Source: Lachnospiraceae bacterium UBA3386 (GTDB lineage: Bacteria > Bacillota > Clostridia > Lachnospirales > Lachnospiraceae). From it: 16,246 nt of DNA. Under the pieces are notes generated by a model, which did not search any database, was not told the origin of the DNA, and was given only the letters and a program-made list of their open reading frames with translations. Below, piece by piece: positions 15,374 to 16,246 of the stretch. The number at the start of each line of letters is the position of its first letter. The stretch's first letter is position 1. The stretch is taken from NCBI GenBank assembly GCA_002358875.1, contig DEPS01000016.1:33049-49294 (forward strand), given 5' to 3'. The position numbers were made by a program, and so were the translations under genes.

Positions 15374-16246
15374 TTATTTTCCAACGATCTTTTTCAGACG
15401 CGATCCCATTATCAGCTTTTGTGCTGCATAAAGTTCAAGCATTGTAATAAAAAGAATCAGCATTAACCGAATCAGCAGTATGATCTTACCACCCTGTAAA
15501 GGCAGTTTATCCACTAACATCTTTGCGAACAGAATTGACAGCTGGTTAAGACAAAGATAGACGATCGAATCACGTCCTATGCCTCTGACAAATTCAAGAA
15601 ATATTTTGATCGATCTGCCGGAAGAACGTTCAGACCATTCAAATACGCAGCGGGAAAAATTCCATAAGGAAACAGTAATAAATACAGCATTGATCCAGAA
15701 CAGCGGCCAGATTCCATACATACCTTTCATGAGATTTATATATCCGTTAACAAGTCCGAGCAGTGAAAACAGTGCGATCCCAAGGCAGGAAACTGCCATT
15801 TTCATTTTCAAAAGACATTGCCACCTGTCATTTATCAGCTTTCCAACCTGAAACAGTCCTGCCCCCACCATTCCGGCGTCAAGTGCCAGCGGGAGGTGAA
15901 AGGGAAGAAAAGAACCGCAAGCCATGCCGGCAAGCGAGAGTGCTGCGGCCGCAAGTATCGACACATTGTCAGACTTACTTATTTTCTGAGCGGCACGAAA
16001 AAGGATCTCCGCGAAAAATGAGGCTGTAAGAAACCATAAAGCACCTGCGATCGGAATGCCGGCCCCTTCCGTGTTATCCCATAACAAAAGATAAAGATCA
16101 TGGATGGAAAAACTTCCTGTCAGGATGGAATTAATCAATATATGCAGTATACCGAAAAAAAGATAGGGAATAAGCAGCGTTTTTGCCCTCTTTTTCAGAA
16201 CAAGGCCGATTTTCTGATCGCGGTAAAAATATCCCGATATGATGAA
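15374..16246 (-). CDS. Acyltransferase-3 family membrane protein (5' end beyond window)
   Basis: The frame is open through the right edge, so the true start lies outside; a TTG at 16138 is internal. The visible 290 residues begin FIISGYFYRDQ and continue KKRAKTLLIPYLFFG, the typical first part of acyltransferase-3 (OafA/fucose 4-O-acetylase-like) proteins just after the catalytic His region. About nine further hydrophobic segments follow, with ALWFLTASFFAEILF and LPLALDAGMVGAGLFQVGKLI also typical. These proteins move acyl (often acetyl) groups from the cytoplasm onto sugars of surface polymers. The expected histidine would lie upstream of the window and cannot be checked. The gene is followed after 15 nt by the TupA-like gene, probably in one operon. 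Confidence 0.88.
   Translation of the reverse strand, partial: FIISGYFYRDQKIGLVLKKRAKTLLIPYLFFGILHILINSILTGSFSIHDLYLLLWDNTEGAGIPIAGALWFLTASFFAEILFRAAQKISKSDNVSILAAAALSLAGMACGSFLPFHLPLALDAGMVGAGLFQVGKLINDRWQCLLKMKMAVSCLGIALFSLLGLVNGYINLMKGMYGIWPLFWINAVFITVSLWNFSRCVFEWSERSSGRSIKIFLEFVRGIGRDSIVYLCLNQLSILFAKMLVDKLPLQGGKIILLIRLMLILFITMLELYAAQKLIMGSRLKKIVGK

Overview
The window looks like chromosomal DNA of a Gram-positive Firmicute, most likely a clostridial/Lachnospiraceae-type bacterium. The grounds are the lepA-hemW gene order, strong AGGAGG-type ribosome binding sites, frequent GTG/TTG starts, a lipobox solute-binding lipoprotein with the usual clostridial C-terminus (YFAGQKSAEE...IIQSR), and a TupA-type ATP-grasp protein. 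The species assignment is inference. Every convincing gene lies on the minus strand, so transcription runs from high to low coordinates. There is no RNA gene, insertion sequence, phage gene or CRISPR array.

Region A (about 16246 to 12395): an acyltransferase-3 membrane protein cut by the window edge, a TupA-like ATP-grasp protein, an APC-family amino-acid permease and a small soluble S24/S26-type serine peptidase. The first two look like the end of a cell-surface polysaccharide or teichuronic-type polymer locus. The permease and peptidase follow closely, but their link to it is unclear.

Region B (12394 to 10485): gpmI (cofactor-independent phosphoglycerate mutase) as a stand-alone unit. It has a near-consensus sigma-A promoter (TTGAAG-17-TATAAT), an unusual leader of about 210 nt with tandem repeats and two competing stems, and a clear Rho-independent terminator.

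Region C (10480 to 1997): five tightly packed genes behind a 250-nt AT-rich promoter/leader region. They are a MalF-type permease with a degenerate EAA loop, a MalG-type permease with a canonical EAA loop, an HlyD/YknX-type efflux adaptor, a MacB-periplasmic-core protein with only two membrane segments, and an 886-residue lipoprotein that puts a propeller-like domain ahead of a family-1 solute-binding domain. No ATPase is encoded. Import-type and efflux-type ABC parts are thus mixed in one apparent operon, and three consecutive proteins carry long acidic low-complexity insertions. This is the most unusual content of the window.

Region D (1990 to 1): lepA (EF4) starts 6 nt after the lipoprotein stop, followed by the first codons of hemW, recognised by its radical-SAM start (HIPFCVKKC). 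A strong GC-rich hairpin lies just before the conserved part of hemW.
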